This document shows, one piece after another, positions 35,534 to 47,000 of a stretch of DNA of 64,000 nucleotides. Within the stretch, counting starts at the first letter, position 1; each line of letters begins with the position of its first letter. The stretch covers positions 508,051 through 572,050 of the forward strand of contig MVBO01000001.1 of assembly GCA_002261195.1 (NCBI GenBank). Reading direction: 5' to 3'. The notes beneath the pieces are model-generated. The model saw only the letters and a list, made by a program, of their open reading frames with translations. It was not told the origin of the DNA and did no database searches. This DNA is from Bifiguratus adelaidae (Eukaryota; Mucoromycota; Endogonomycetes; Endogonales). A program made the translations under genes and the position numbers.

Positions 35534-36433
35534 ATGGGCAAGTGGATAGAGCCAGCACACGAGGACGAGCTAGTGCGAAAGTTCAAATTTCTGTTTGCTG
35601 TAGCCAAGGAAAAGATTCAGGCGGAATGTGTACGTATGAACGGGCGATATTCGGCGGCTACTCAACTCATCCATGCTTTCAATGTAGCGTGATGACTCGT
35701 ATACATTTGAGAACTTTGTGGAGGCGCTCGATGAGAATGATAAATTTGTGCGTCGTCTGTTTGAGTTTCTCATCAGGGTATGGATTAAGATGGTCGCTGT
35801 CAGGATTCCATACTAAAGCGTTTTGCATAGGACACTTGCCAGCGCAGAAGTCGTCCCTGGACATCGTTCCCTAACCCGATATCAGAAGATCAAGAGCATT
35901 CTTCTTTACGCTCAAGGCGGCATTCGAGCAGTCGGCTTTTGTATCAGAGGTTACAAGAGGATCGTCCTAGCCCGGAGCCACCGCATCCTCTTAGCGAGAG
36001 CAGTCCACCTGTGGAAGAGCAAACGAGCAATGAAAGAACGTCTCAATCCCGAAGTACTGAACAATCATCTTCGAGAGAAATGACCGCTCATGAACTCCTG
36101 CACCGCCTTGCCAGGAGACATTCGCGCACAGTGCAAAGCAGTGCGCAATCACAGATCGGCAGTTCTACGTCTGTGGAGCTAGCAGAGCTACAGGATTACT
36201 TGCAACATGTTAGTGCAAGAAGGCCAAGCGTGAGCGCAGCCATCAATGCGGCGAATCGTGCACATCTCCGTACCCTGGAGCAGAGAGATCGGCATTGGCG
36301 TGATCGAGCCGAATTTGAGCGTTGGGTTGAGTCAAGGCTCCGCCGGGACCAAACCAATCCCTATGGGATGCAGGCACTGATCTCGGCGAGTGGTGAAGCA
36401 CCCAGTGAAAATCAAGATGAGTCAGGGCAGTAG
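35534..36433 (+). CDS. Unrecognised Ser/Arg-rich protein, 262 aa
   Basis: Three exons: 35534-35629, 35688-35777 and 35831-36433; junctions keep one frame. The N-terminal 60 residues look like a small helical domain (MGKWIEPAHEDELVRKFKF, KIQAECRDDSYTFENFVEAL, RRLFEFLI). The middle is disordered, rich in Ser, Arg, Pro and Glu; the C-terminus has helical LAELQDYLQHVSARRPSVSAA and RDRAEFERWVESRLRRD. No known domain is visible. I do not assign a function. It could be a regulator or scaffold, but nothing in the sequence decides that. Confidence 0.65.
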
Positions 36434-36783
36434 TATCGTGAGGCATTCATTATCTACACGTATGGCAACTGCACCATCTGATACCGGATTTCGTTTTTCA
36501 CGGATCACCCGTGGGTACTTGTGGTTGCAGATACCATGTACATTAAGTTTTCCGCGTTCATTGTGTAAATACTTTTCTATAGTACAGTATCCTCATTGGT
36601 TCTCATCACTTGTCTCGCCTACAGAGTGTGTGCATGTCATCCCTGCCATGTCTTTTGTCTGCAAAACTTTAAATTCGTATCTGATCATCTGATATTAAAG
36701 GTTGCAAGGATCGACTTTTTTAGCTCGCGCAAACGCCGCATCTGCAGTTATGGGCTATACGACCTGTTATAGTTGGCATTCAT
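36434..36783. other. Intergenic region, no gene recognised
   Basis: 350 bp between two same-strand genes; contains the 3' side of the Ser/Arg-rich gene and the promoter of the LRR gene. AT-rich stretch around 36660-36700. Nothing else identified. Confidence 0.4.
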
Positions 36784-39366
36784 ATGTTGGAAACTGATGG
36801 TCTATCGCTAGACACTATGGTAGCGGTGGAAGGAAGCCCACCTGGGCCTTTTGGCCCAGTAAAGCACTCGCACAACTCGATGGCACATCAAGCCAGCACA
36901 TCGTCCTCTGGTTTGGCAGGCGAAGTTGTCTTGACGGGATTAGCTTGTCTACGTCGCCCTTCCATCTCGGAGACAACACACCGGCCTGGAGTATCTTTTG
37001 TTGATAGAAGCGATACTGCATTGCCACGCTCACAGGTTACCGAGACCGATAGGGATGTCGATATCGAGTCTTGTGTCGATGATCCGATGCTTGCTCCACT
37101 TGGACTTCATCTGAGCCGACGGAAGCACTCTGAAAGCGAGTCGTCTTCTCCTCTGTCTTCTATCCTTATCCGCAAAACTGCTCAGCCGGAGGCACGAATC
37201 GAATCTCAACCACCACCTTTGCGACTCGCCGACACTGGCACTGTTTTGAAGCAACTGATACTTCGCCGACGGCGCTGGCGTGAGGAGGACTTGGTGCAAT
37301 GGTTACGGCAGGCTCGATTGGAACCTCCAGTGAATTTAGTCAATCCGCTATCCACAAGGTCTCTAACCTCCATCACCGATCTCGATCTCTCACGCAACAA
37401 ACTCACCGATATACCAAACGAGCTGACCATGGCAATGCCCAATCTCATCTCCCTCAACCTCTCCTATAACCAGCTTTCCAGATTTCCCACAAGCGTCACG
37501 GCGTGGAGACGGCTCGAATCACTTAATCTTGGTCGAAATCAAATCACTGGTTCTGTAAAGGCTTCAGCATTGCGGGAGCTTGGTCGACTAGTCATGCTTC
37601 GTCTAGACGGTAATCAAATCGAATCATTCTGCGACGACATACGGGATCTCGACCAGGACAGTCAGGTTGAATATGATGAGTTTAAAGAGATGGAAGGAAA
37701 CGACACAGCATTTTCATCGCAACCTTTCTGGCCAAAGCTTCAAGTTCTCTCACTCGGATCTGTGTACGGAGGGAACAAGCTCAAAAATCTTCCGAATCAT
37801 GTGGTGGCCCATATGCCGGCACTTCATGAGCTCGATCTATCGCATAATAGACTACGAAATCTACCGTCAGACTTGGGTTGCATAAACTCGCAATTGCGCG
37901 TCATCACAGCCACGGACAATCACCTCGGAAATTTGCCTTCTTCCTTACAATCGTGTACCGTCTTGACGCATCTTCATTTATCGAGGAATCATCTTGTCAG
38001 CTTGCCATCCACCATCACACACCTCACAAATCTATCCGTCCTCGACGTATCTGAAAATCTCTTGTGCGTGCTACCTCAAGACATTGCATCGTTCATGCAA
38101 ACGCGCACACTGCTACTCACTGGCAACCCCATGACGCGATGGGGTGTTTGTGAGCTCAATCCGCCGGGATCACTCAATTCAAGGGAAGGCTTTAGTAGCC
38201 TGTTTCGCTCAGCGCTGAAGCAAAGCATTGCCATGAAGTCTGGGTACATTGGATATGAGCCATCGTCGCCTGTGTTGCAATCGACCAAGAACGAAATGCC
38301 GCCCGAGTATTGTCCAGTACGAACGCCCCAGGAGAACGACAAGGTAATTCTCGATCAGCATCTAGACTCATCGCCCGCATCAGTATATGAACAACCGGCC
38401 GCTGACGGGTATCCTCTCTCTCGATCCGCATCTAGTGAGGCACTACTCGAAAGTGCTGACACAGACGCCGCACTGGACTTGAACTTTTATATGCAAGGCC
38501 GAACGACACGGAGTTCCTCAAACGACGCGTGGACGATGTTCGTCAAAGGCGATCATGCGCCATCAGATGTTGAGAAAGGGTCCACCGACATCGAAGAGTA
38601 TCCCCTGTATTCGCCGCCAGAGTCTCTCTCTCAATGGAGAAAGACTCACATTGTGGAATTGGAAAGGACACCTACGCCGTTGGAGGAAATTGCGTTGCTG
38701 GATCATCAGGATCCAGCGTTTGTCACACGACCAGGTGTACGGTTCAATCGGCATCGAAGACGACGGCATGCCACTGACCCCACGATTGATTCTACCGAAG
38801 ATGTATCTTCACGCAGCACTCATTCTTTGCCCGATTCGTCACAATCCACATCCAATCCGCCTCCTCGAATGCACCTCAGCAAAGCTCATACGTCGCCTCT
38901 TCGCCATGAAGCATCAAATTTCTGCCAAGATGAAACATGTCCACTCCGGGAAGGGAGCATAGAGCCAATAGGGGCCAGTGATGATGCTTCCATACCCGTC
39001 TTCAAGCCATCTTCTTCCCCTTCCTCTGACGTCACCACATCAACACCACAACTCGTGCCTACTTTGGTTGAGCTTGCCGAACGAGCCATTCTGCGTCAGT
39101 GGTGCCCAATGCCATCATCGACATCAAATTGGGCAAGTCGTCTGTCTCGTCCACACCTAGCCCTCCTTCTTCCTCCCCATCTATCCGCCCACCTCCTAAG
39201 ACCCAACGTCAATCTCTGCGCCCACTGTCATTTACCGTTTGTCAATGAATGGGTTAGTAGCCTCAAGATCCAGTCCTTTAAGGGACATCCTGGCGTCGTT
39301 CGCCGTGTACGTTATTGTAGTGTTGCTTGTTGGCGTGTAGGCAACGAAGAGCATCCGGATGTTTAA
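36784..39366 (+). CDS. Leucine-rich repeat protein with C-terminal CxxC zinc-binding motif
   Basis: One exon, 860 aa. Residues 1-180 are disordered with basic clusters; from about 190 there are LRRs of the LxxLxLxxNxL type: ITDLDLSRNKLTDIPNEL, LISLNLSYNQLSRFPTSV, LESLNLGRNQITG, LHELDLSHNRLRNLPSDL, LTHLHLSRNHLVSLPSTI, LSVLDVSENLLCVLPQDI. A long disordered Ser/Thr/Pro region follows, and the end holds NLCAHCHLPFV and VRYCSVACWRVG, a possible four-Cys zinc site. It resembles fungal LRR proteins of unknown role; SHOC2-like LRRs are the nearest type I can name. Function is not assigned. A gene this long without introns contrasts with its intron-rich neighbours. Confidence 0.82.
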   Translation: MLETDGLSLDTMVAVEGSPPGPFGPVKHSHNSMAHQASTSSSGLAGEVVLTGLACLRRPSISETTHRPGVSFVDRSDTALPRSQVTETDRDVDIESCVDDPMLAPLGLHLSRRKHSESESSSPLSSILIRKTAQPEARIESQPPPLRLADTGTVLKQLILRRRRWREEDLVQWLRQARLEPPVNLVNPLSTRSLTSITDLDLSRNKLTDIPNELTMAMPNLISLNLSYNQLSRFPTSVTAWRRLESLNLGRNQITGSVKASALRELGRLVMLRLDGNQIESFCDDIRDLDQDSQVEYDEFKEMEGNDTAFSSQPFWPKLQVLSLGSVYGGNKLKNLPNHVVAHMPALHELDLSHNRLRNLPSDLGCINSQLRVITATDNHLGNLPSSLQSCTVLTHLHLSRNHLVSLPSTITHLTNLSVLDVSENLLCVLPQDIASFMQTRTLLLTGNPMTRWGVCELNPPGSLNSREGFSSLFRSALKQSIAMKSGYIGYEPSSPVLQSTKNEMPPEYCPVRTPQENDKVILDQHLDSSPASVYEQPAADGYPLSRSASSEALLESADTDAALDLNFYMQGRTTRSSSNDAWTMFVKGDHAPSDVEKGSTDIEEYPLYSPPESLSQWRKTHIVELERTPTPLEEIALLDHQDPAFVTRPGVRFNRHRRRRHATDPTIDSTEDVSSRSTHSLPDSSQSTSNPPPRMHLSKAHTSPLRHEASNFCQDETCPLREGSIEPIGASDDASIPVFKPSSSPSSDVTTSTPQLVPTLVELAERAILRQWCPMPSSTSNWASRLSRPHLALLLPPHLSAHLLRPNVNLCAHCHLPFVNEWVSSLKIQSFKGHPGVVRRVRYCSVACWRVGNEEHPDV

Positions 39367-39448
39367 CAAAACATCTCTCTTGTACAACGTCTTTCGAAAT
39401 AGAATGATTTTCATAAATGCAATCGTTGCTCTATGATCATGGGTCTAG

Positions 39449-40067
39449 TTACATGTCCTTCTGTTGTTCCTGTTTCCATAACCCCTGCAAAGGCTGAAAC
39501 ACTTTACCAGGCTTATCGCGCAAATAAAACAACTTGGCTCTCCTGAACTTTTCCTTGGCCGGCGACAAGACCTTGATACTCTTCAACATCGGTGAATACA
39601 GTGAGAACCGCTGCTCGACGCCTACTTTGAGCACAATGTTTCTGAGAGTAAAGTTGGTGTCGAGACCTTTTCGTCGGATGGCGATCACGACACCCATAAA
39701 CGTCGCTGTGGTGTCTTTGGATTTAGAGGTGTAGTTCTCGACGAGCAGAATAGATCCCGGACGCACGGCATTTGGATTCTTTTTGGAAAAGAGCTCCGAT
39801 CGACCGTCTGTATCGAGCTGACTTATTTGTTCTTTTGTGATGGTTTCAATCACGTTCTTGCGGGTGACTTTAGGTGCGGGTGCGGAGGAAGGAACAGTGA
39901 CATTGGATGGAGGTGTGAACTTTGAATCTAGCATGATTTGAGTCAGTTGGGAGGATCGACGTTTCCCCATTACTTGAGTTCTTACCTGAAGCCGTAGCCA
40001 AGGGACGTAATGAAAGGCCTAGCCGCCTTGTGGTTGGTAATGTCCATCTAGTGCACGATCGCAACAT
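39449..40067 (-). CDS. Mitochondrial ribosomal protein bL19m (yeast Img1)
   Basis: Two exons: 40067-39986 and 39927-39449. Exon 1 encodes an Arg-rich presequence MLRSCTRWTLPTTRRLGLSL; the join gives ATASDSKFTPPSN. The L19 core is RPGSILLVENYTSKSKD, FMGVVIAIRRKGLDTNFTLRNIV, GVEQRFSLYSPMLKSIKVL and RRAKLFYLRDKPGKV, diagnostic for bL19. It is part of the large mitoribosomal subunit. The next upstream gene, PRL-like, is on the same strand. Confidence 0.92.
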
Positions 40068-40257
40068 GTCGACAACAAAAAATATGCCCTTTTCCCGTTA
40101 TGGGTGGTATGCCATATTGGCCTCCTGATTGTTGGGATGGCATGGCACAATGTGAATGTGTGCTATATTTTCATGCACGTCAACGCATCGTATTGGAAAC
40201 GACTATGAGGCTCGCAGGAAAGCTATTCCAGATCCACCATCGTGTCTCTGGATTCTA

Positions 40258-40937
40258 TTACATGATGATACATTTATCTTTACCTCGCCGTTTATATCCC
40301 TCAATAAACTTGAGCTGCTTGTTGTTGATGGCTCCACGCCGCCTTTCTCGAATGTAGGCGACGCTATCCAATGGAGCCATACCTTCTTCAATGAGAGCAA
40401 TGGCCACGAGCACGGGAGCCCTAAGCAAACATTGGGTGAGCCTTGACCATATCAGCAGGAAACAAGATGCTTGCAGCTTACCTTCCTAGTCCAGCAACAC
40501 AATGCGTGGCAATGCAGGCCTTTATGGCCTTGTTTTTCTTTTCATTGTCTCCGTGATCCTTGTCGCCAAAGCGCGATTGGATGAGATCTAGCCATTGTTG
40601 TATAATGGACGATGGTGGCGCTTCACCATCGCCAAATACCCAATCGTGTACCTTAATTCCCTGTTCCTCTAACGGGCCCTTGGAATAGGTAGGTTCGCAA
40701 CATCGAACGACGTCGGTGACATTATAGCGTTTGAATTCCTGTCGAAAGAAATCGATGTTAACGCTGCTTTCTTGTCCTTGTCGAGTCATGGCTTACTTTG
40801 AGGTACATGGGTAGGTTATTGTTGCTCGGCGCATCGACAATGAGAAATCGTACGCCTTTGTAATCGATAAATGTGGGAGGATTGATAAGAAAACTACGGC
40901 CCGCGGCGTTCACGGGTGTGGCGCTTCGTCCAGACAT
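40258..40937 (-). CDS. PRL-type protein tyrosine phosphatase (PTP4A family) with CaaX box
   Basis: Three exons: 40937-40797, 40738-40482 and 40420-40258, 186 aa. The P-loop is [19 protein letters not shown], with the Ala after the catalytic Cys-Val characteristic of PRLs rather than the Ser/Thr-rich loop of other PTPs. The WPD-type loop region is [14 protein letters not shown]. The C-terminus [20 protein letters not shown] precedes a basic tail ending KCIIM, a CaaX farnesylation box. PRL phosphatases act at membranes and bind CNNM magnesium transporters in animals; the fungal role is little known. It is divergent from mS35. Confidence 0.92.
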
Positions 40938-41229
40938 GGTGTAGCTGTGAATTAATGTGGGTTTGAGCGAATACAACTGTGGTCAAGGTGGTCTATCGGA
41001 ACGGAGTCGAAGAACAAGTGGTGGACGATGAGACGGTGATGGAGACAGTGTTATGAGCGGTAGTGTGGAACAAGCGGACGTTTCGTGTCTACAGTGATAA
41101 CGATTCTAAACTAGTATCCACACCTTCCCTACGATGAATGGGCGGGAGGAGTACGACTGCAGCTACGGCGCTGGCATGGGTTGAAAGCGAAGCAAACAGA
41201 GCGATAAACGCTCAAATGTGTGGAGGTAA

Positions 41230-41278
41230 GTGTGACGTCATCATCGAGTTTATAGACGGCACTTTTTTTGCAGCATTG
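41230..41278 (+). other. Probable 5' UTR intron upstream of mS35
   Basis: A strong donor GGAG|GTAAGTG (near 41227) and an acceptor TTTTTTTGCAG|CATTG (about 41274) lie just before the mS35 ATG (41289). The joined upstream open frame does not match the mS35 frame, so a leader intron is the simplest reading. A CRE palindrome TGACGTCA (41233-41240) is inside it. Edges are approximate by a few bases. Confidence 0.45.
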
Positions 41279-41288
41279 CTTGAACACG

Positions 41289-41972
41289 ATGTATCGCGGA
41301 GTGAGGACGTTGACCACGAGTGCTCGGGTATGCATGCCCAGGCAGAAGTCCGTGCAGTCTGCAGAAACGATACGTAAAAGAACACCGCGATCAAAGCGAC
41401 CATTCGATATTGACACTATGCCCGAGTTTCAATTCAATGACCAAACGACCATTGGTCACGAGCTGTTTAGAAGTATTCGCGATGTGCGTGGTATGCTCCG
41501 AAAGATTGAATACGAGATTCCTAAACTGTCTGGTAAGCAATTGTAGCGTATACTTTCTGCTTGTTGTTGACATGTTGCTCTAGCCTTCTCCAAACCCTTT
41601 ACCCCGCCGACATCGTCCCAAATACTTCGCTTTCAACATCAAGTGTATCCCTCCGAACCCAATCATCCCTCTCAGTCCAAATCCGTGTTGAGCGTGCGTA
41701 TGCATAATTTGCAATTAACGCCCGGGCAACGACATAAATTCCTACTGCTGGTCGGGCCGCGGTATGATCCGCATACGGATAGCTGTACCTTTTCATGCGA
41801 GCGGTTTCCCCATTTAGCCCAGAATCGGCGATACCTCGGCGACTTGATAGAACGGTTAGTTGCCGAAGCAAAAGACTCAAAAGACACCTTTTCAGATATT
41901 CCGTTGGATACACGACATGTGCGACCAAGGCAGAAGCTCGAGTTTCCCAAGGAGTGGATTCGGAAAGATTGA
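41289..41972 (+). CDS. Mitochondrial ribosomal protein mS35 (Rsm24/MRPS35)
   Basis: Two exons: 41289-41532 and 41584-41972. The N-terminus MYRGVRTLTTSARVCMPRQK is an Arg/Ser-rich presequence. The mS35 core follows the intron: FSKPFTPPTSSQILRFQHQVY, HPSQSKSVLSVRMHNLQLTPGQRHKFLLLVGPRYDPH (in pieces) and RFPHLAQNRRYLGDLIERLVAEAKD. Mitoribosomal small subunit protein. It converges on the phosphorylase-kinase gene with 139 bp between stops. Confidence 0.88.
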
Positions 41973-42111
41973 AATAAAAGGGAAATCAGCGCCATTGAAT
42001 CCTATCCTCAATAGACACGTTTCATAGAATGACAAAGATTGTTCGACCATTGTTTCGAACGATTACATTGGCGAAACAAGACAAGACATCGGAGCTGAAA
42101 AGCGTACAATT

Positions 42112-45100
42112 CTATGAAGGATTACACGAGCGATAGTCAATGTCAAATGGTAGAATTTTGAGCGCACTGCGCCCAAGATAGTTAAATGTACCATCCCGAC
42201 CATCTTGTGGCAAATCAAAGAACATTTGTCGTGCAGTTGCTTCGTTCCGGGGGTACGAAATCTCCTCTCCTTGGAGATTTTCACTTCCTGCCCATTGATG
42301 CTTGTTATCCTCGACCCATCGCTTCCAAAAGCTTTCAATGGCATTGTTCATGATCTTGGTGATGTCGATCGTTTCATTGAGCATGTTCATTTCAGGTGTT
42401 CGATCTTGAATGCGGGAAATCACTGTTAGCGTTTCTACCGCGATTTGTCGCTCTGCTGGATCCGCGAACCAACCCAGGAAGCCTTCGAGGAGGAGAGCAA
42501 AACTGAACTCCTCTGGCGTCTTTTCCAGCACGGTGGGATCACGGCCCAAAAAGTGATCATGAATAACAAAGCCATGAGCGCGCTCGAGAATCTTCCATGT
42601 CTTGGGATAAAAATCTTGCGGCATGCGGTTAAGGGCTCCGTCGTTCTTGCGTCGTCGAAGCCAACGACCGGATGAGTTGGGTACAAAGGCAGTAATGGAT
42701 GTAGAATCGACTGGTCCATCGCCTTCCTTCTTTTGGGGCGTGGCATCAATTGTACGCGAGATGACATCGGTGGGGCCGTCGTTGGCTACTTTGTGAGCTT
42801 CAGGGACAGGTCCGTGTTCGGCGTCTTTTTGACCAATCATGCACCAGGAATCACGATATCCGACCTTGGATCCAATGTACTTGCTGCCAAGGCTTTGCAA
42901 AGCCGCAATACCAGCATCCGACATGTGCTCCATGCAGTCGTCCTTCGTACAGCACACTACAATAACCCCATGATCAAGCCAATCGACGAAGCGTGCAAAG
43001 TCGTCAGCCTCGTCTTCGCTAATATGGGTATCGAACGACACACGCTCAACAATCATATTCATCACTGGGTCGATGACCACCACATTGAGGCCACGATTGC
43101 CGACTGATACCACGTGTCCGTTGACCTCAATTCTGGCAAAGTTCCCGGAAAGATATCCGCCACTCTGAGCAGTGATGACCACCTGCTGCCTTGCATCCGC
43201 CTCTGACATGCGGTTGGGCAAAAGGTCGGAGCTCGAGTTTTGTCTGCTAAGAGTAGACAATCGGACAGGCGTGAATGTTTCTCCTTCTCCCGAAAGTCCA
43301 GAAGCAAAGGTAATGCCTCGTCCACGCACGTTCATACTGCCCGGTTGACCAAATCGATGGTCAATTGAGCGTTCTCTGACAACAGTTGAGACATCCGTAT
43401 CGCATAGACTTGGTCCTGACAAAATTGTGCCAAGAAGTGACTTCAACTCGAACGGAGATAAGTGCATAAGATGCTCCATAGCCTCCTCAGAACCGCACTC
43501 ATTCAATCGCGCAATTTCTTCGCGAAGGGCGACAATAATGAAGTGAATTCGAAGACGAAGAATACCGTCAAACATCGTTGGGTGAGCTCGCATGAACGAG
43601 CCTAGGTAGATGATGAGTTCCTGAACTAGTGGCGCCTCTCGGATATCGTCGGCACTAAATACGTCCGAAGGATGAGCACACAAACGTGCTACTAACGGTC
43701 CAACCACTCACCTGTGCTCCCAGATCATACTACTGAGCACATCCGGGCCAACTGGAGTGCTGATAAAATATTCCCTGTCGCCAAAGCCTATTGTGATCTG
43801 CTTTTGGCGGATGACAAGATCGGTGATGTTAACTGTCAAACTAGGTACAACTTTTCGCAAAAGACCTGCCGCTTGACGAACGATGGACCACAAGCGGAGG
43901 CCAAGCGACTTGTAGTAAACTTCCTCCAAAAGCTGCTTCAGTGGTGCGTCAAGTTCGTCGACATAGTATGATGAGCCGTGGCAAGATTGCAGGTATTGCA
44001 ATAGATCAATTTGATCGTAAAGGTTGACAGACGCAGAAAGCGCCTGGATCGCTGGTCCCGTCATGCTTGGGTCTCCCAAGACAAGGGCAAGCATATCTCC
44101 CGAGGCAGGCGATGTACCCGCTCCTTCATCATTGGCAGTGCCATTGGCATTAGCAGCCTGGGACTGTGGAACAACAACATTAGCCGTCTCGTTCTTCTCG
44201 CTATCGCTATCGGGGAGAACAGGCGAGCCACCAAGGTTGGTCCGACGGGCATTGCCAAAAGGAGATGGGGAACGGCCCATTTCATCATGATCCTTGAGTT
44301 TGAAGCGGGCCTTAAGCTCTACTGTCGCATCAGGTTCATCTCCCATCTCATCTCGGGAGAAGTAATCTTCCGTCTTGCTTCTGCTGTGACTGGCAGAGCG
44401 CTTAAGTGCCTTCCTTCCAGCGCCGACTCCCGGCGTTTTGGCACCGGATGCGCTTGTTGAGTTATACCAAGGTCCAGGGGTGGAAGCTTGAGTCTGCTTC
44501 TCGTTGAATCCGAGTTTGCGTCCGCTGCGTTTCCGTCGTCGTCCGCGAGATGAAGTCACCTTGAGAATGGTTTCCCAGTCAATGTCGGGCTTATCGATCA
44601 AAAAGTCAAGGGAGTCGATATTGGATGTGGGTACCAATTCCATCAAACGACCGAGTCGAACACGCACCCCGTTAATGTTACCGCTACGAAGGTTCATAAA
44701 CCAGTTCAGCAGGTTTTTCTTGCCAGGGGAGTTAGATCCACTCAACGAGCTTCGGCGCCGCCAAGTGCCTGTATCACCGGTAGAATGGCGACGATTACCA
44801 GGATCGTTAGCACCGATCGGTTGCTCGACCGTAGTATCACGCTTGGATCGGTGCGAAGCTGTCAATCCGCCGAGCATGCTGTGCGTCAAGAGGATCACCA
44901 ACGTAGGTCTACCGGGGTAAAACCAGTTTTGGCGAATGAATTGCAGCTCATTCTCGAAGATGGAGATCAGGTAATCGTTGTCGCTTGTCAGGTAGAATTC
45001 CTCATTATCCATGAAATTCGGCGTGAATGCGTAGATTTGGCCACCGACACGGTACAGACGACAAGTACCCAACGAGCCTATCCGTCGCTTTGGACGTCCA

Positions 45101-47000
45101 CTAAGCTCGAGCTTGTTGTTTAGACCTAGTCCGGCATACACTTCTTTCAGCGCATCAGGATGCAAGACGGTTGCGGGTAGCACTTGGTCAGGCGTTTGCG
45201 TTTCAAGGCCGTACATGGATAGAGTGGATTGTAGATTGACATCTTCGGCAAGAAGGGTAATTTGGATGACTGTATCTAGCTCCGTTTTGCTGGTCGCGTT
45301 GTAACGACGTCCAAGGGGGTCTATTTCAGCCACGGAGAGGAGATTCTCGTAGATGAGATTGCCCAGGAAGAAGAGCGAGTTTGCCCACACGAGGGGAACA
45401 TTATCATTTGCCACGCGCGGCTGAGAGTGTGGGTTTTGACGTTCGGCCTCTACCTTATCTTCCGGGACGTAATAAAGCTCGGGAATCAATTGAATGTGTT
45501 GATCCTGCAAGGACATGCCTCCAGGAGAAAGAGGCACGCCACCAAAAGGTGTGACCGTTCCAGACTTGCCAGGGGTTGAAGGTCCGATTCGACTTTCCAA
45601 TGCCGTCGGCGTCGTTGGCTCGTCATGCATAGATCCGCCGAGTAAAGCCCCAAAGTCTGTGAGAGTGGCAGAATCGATGATGAGCGGCTCCAAGGCATGT
45701 CTGTAATCCTCAACTTGCTGCTCATCGCCGCTAAACAGACCATTCAAAATCATGTATGTGAAGAACAAGGGCCATTCCGATTCGATGTTCTCGAAAACCA
45801 TGAGCTCGTTTGCGTTGTAATGAAGACGCGAGGTATCCTCAACCACCGTTTGGTGGCCATCGCGAAGGAAACGTTTACATCCATACTTGCCACCGAGTTT
45901 CGTGATAATCTGGGATTGTGTGAATCTCGCAAGTTCCGGATCCTTGACCGCGAAGGCTGGAAATCCGATCACAGAGAGCAAAGCGGCGTCAACTTCCTTG
46001 GAATTCGATTCACGTGGTAGAAACGAATGCAGTGTGGTGGAGTTACGTGTCAACTCATCAGGCAGAACATGGATCACCTGCATTAGACGCGCGTCAGCCA
46101 CAGGCACAATCGAAGCCTTAAATGAGGCTTGATGAGACCTACCGAAGAATTTCCGCCCTTCGACCCAAACAGGTTCACTCCATTGATTGCTTGCAGTGCA
46201 GCTACCGCCATACCAATAGAAGACGAGTTCAATTCGGGTTGACCGTGGTTCGTTTTGTTTCCGCGTTCCCAGATACCGTAATCAGGAGTGCGATAGGCGC
46301 CTGCATATTGTATATAGTGTCAGGGTTGGCGCTTAAACGATCCATGCGACTTACGTTCGATATAAAAGATAAGATTCTGTACAAAATCCACTTCATCCAT
46401 GGTATAAACAATCTGCAGTCCAGTTGTTGTCATTTGCGCGAGTGCAAGGAGGAAAATGCTGGTTGCATCTATCTGCAAATGTCCCCACTCGAAATCGCCG
46501 ACTACTGTATCACCAGTGGAGGTATTGTATTTGGCGTGTAAGGAGTGCTCAAGTGATTGCGTCTTCTTGAAGTTCTCAACTTTGCTAGACTGCCTCATCA
46601 TACAAAAAAGAAGACCTCGCATGAGTTTGACAACGGCGTGCTCAAGTTCATCTGTGCCAAAGAAGTAAGTAACGTTCAGATGTGTGCAAAAACTAGTTTA
46701 CTTACATGCTCGACCGTCGTTATCATCCACCCGACGGTATGCCAATGCGAGACCGAAAACGGCCATAATGGAGTACACATTATCTCTCACCCATGCATCG
46801 CGATAGTCTCCGTGCGTCTAATTATTGCCATATGAGTATGTAATGCAAGACAATTACTGCTTTGCACTTACAGTGACAGCAACACTAGCAGGGATCAAGC
46901 CAGTAACCGGATTCTGCCTCGACAAAATGATGGTGTTTATTGCTCGATAATAATAGTCGAGTCGCTCTCGGTGCTGTTGTTGTGCCCTAACGTACGACAT
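42112..47000 (-). CDS. Phosphorylase b kinase regulatory subunit (PHKA/PHKB family)
   Basis: Long multi-exon gene; ATG 47000, stop at 42112. The N-terminal GH15-like region is unmistakable: [126 protein letters not shown]. The middle has [20 protein letters not shown] and [20 protein letters not shown]. An intron around 43733-43671 joins IWEHS to [14 protein letters not shown]-terminal part: [17 protein letters not shown] and long acidic linkers. In animals alpha and beta subunits gate the catalytic gamma subunit by phosphorylation and calcium. Alpha versus beta is not decided. Divergent from BRO1 with 770 bp between starts. Confidence 0.88.

Noticed and set aside
41138-41377. Open frame overlapping the start of mS35 as an upstream gene or N-terminal exon
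   Set aside because: Its frame does not match mS35 and shows no domain; the intron inside it fits a leader better.
42112-42130. C-terminal CNPS of the phosphorylase-kinase subunit as a CaaX prenylation box
   Set aside because: Pro at the second aliphatic position is unfavourable, and the context is not basic; too weak to call.
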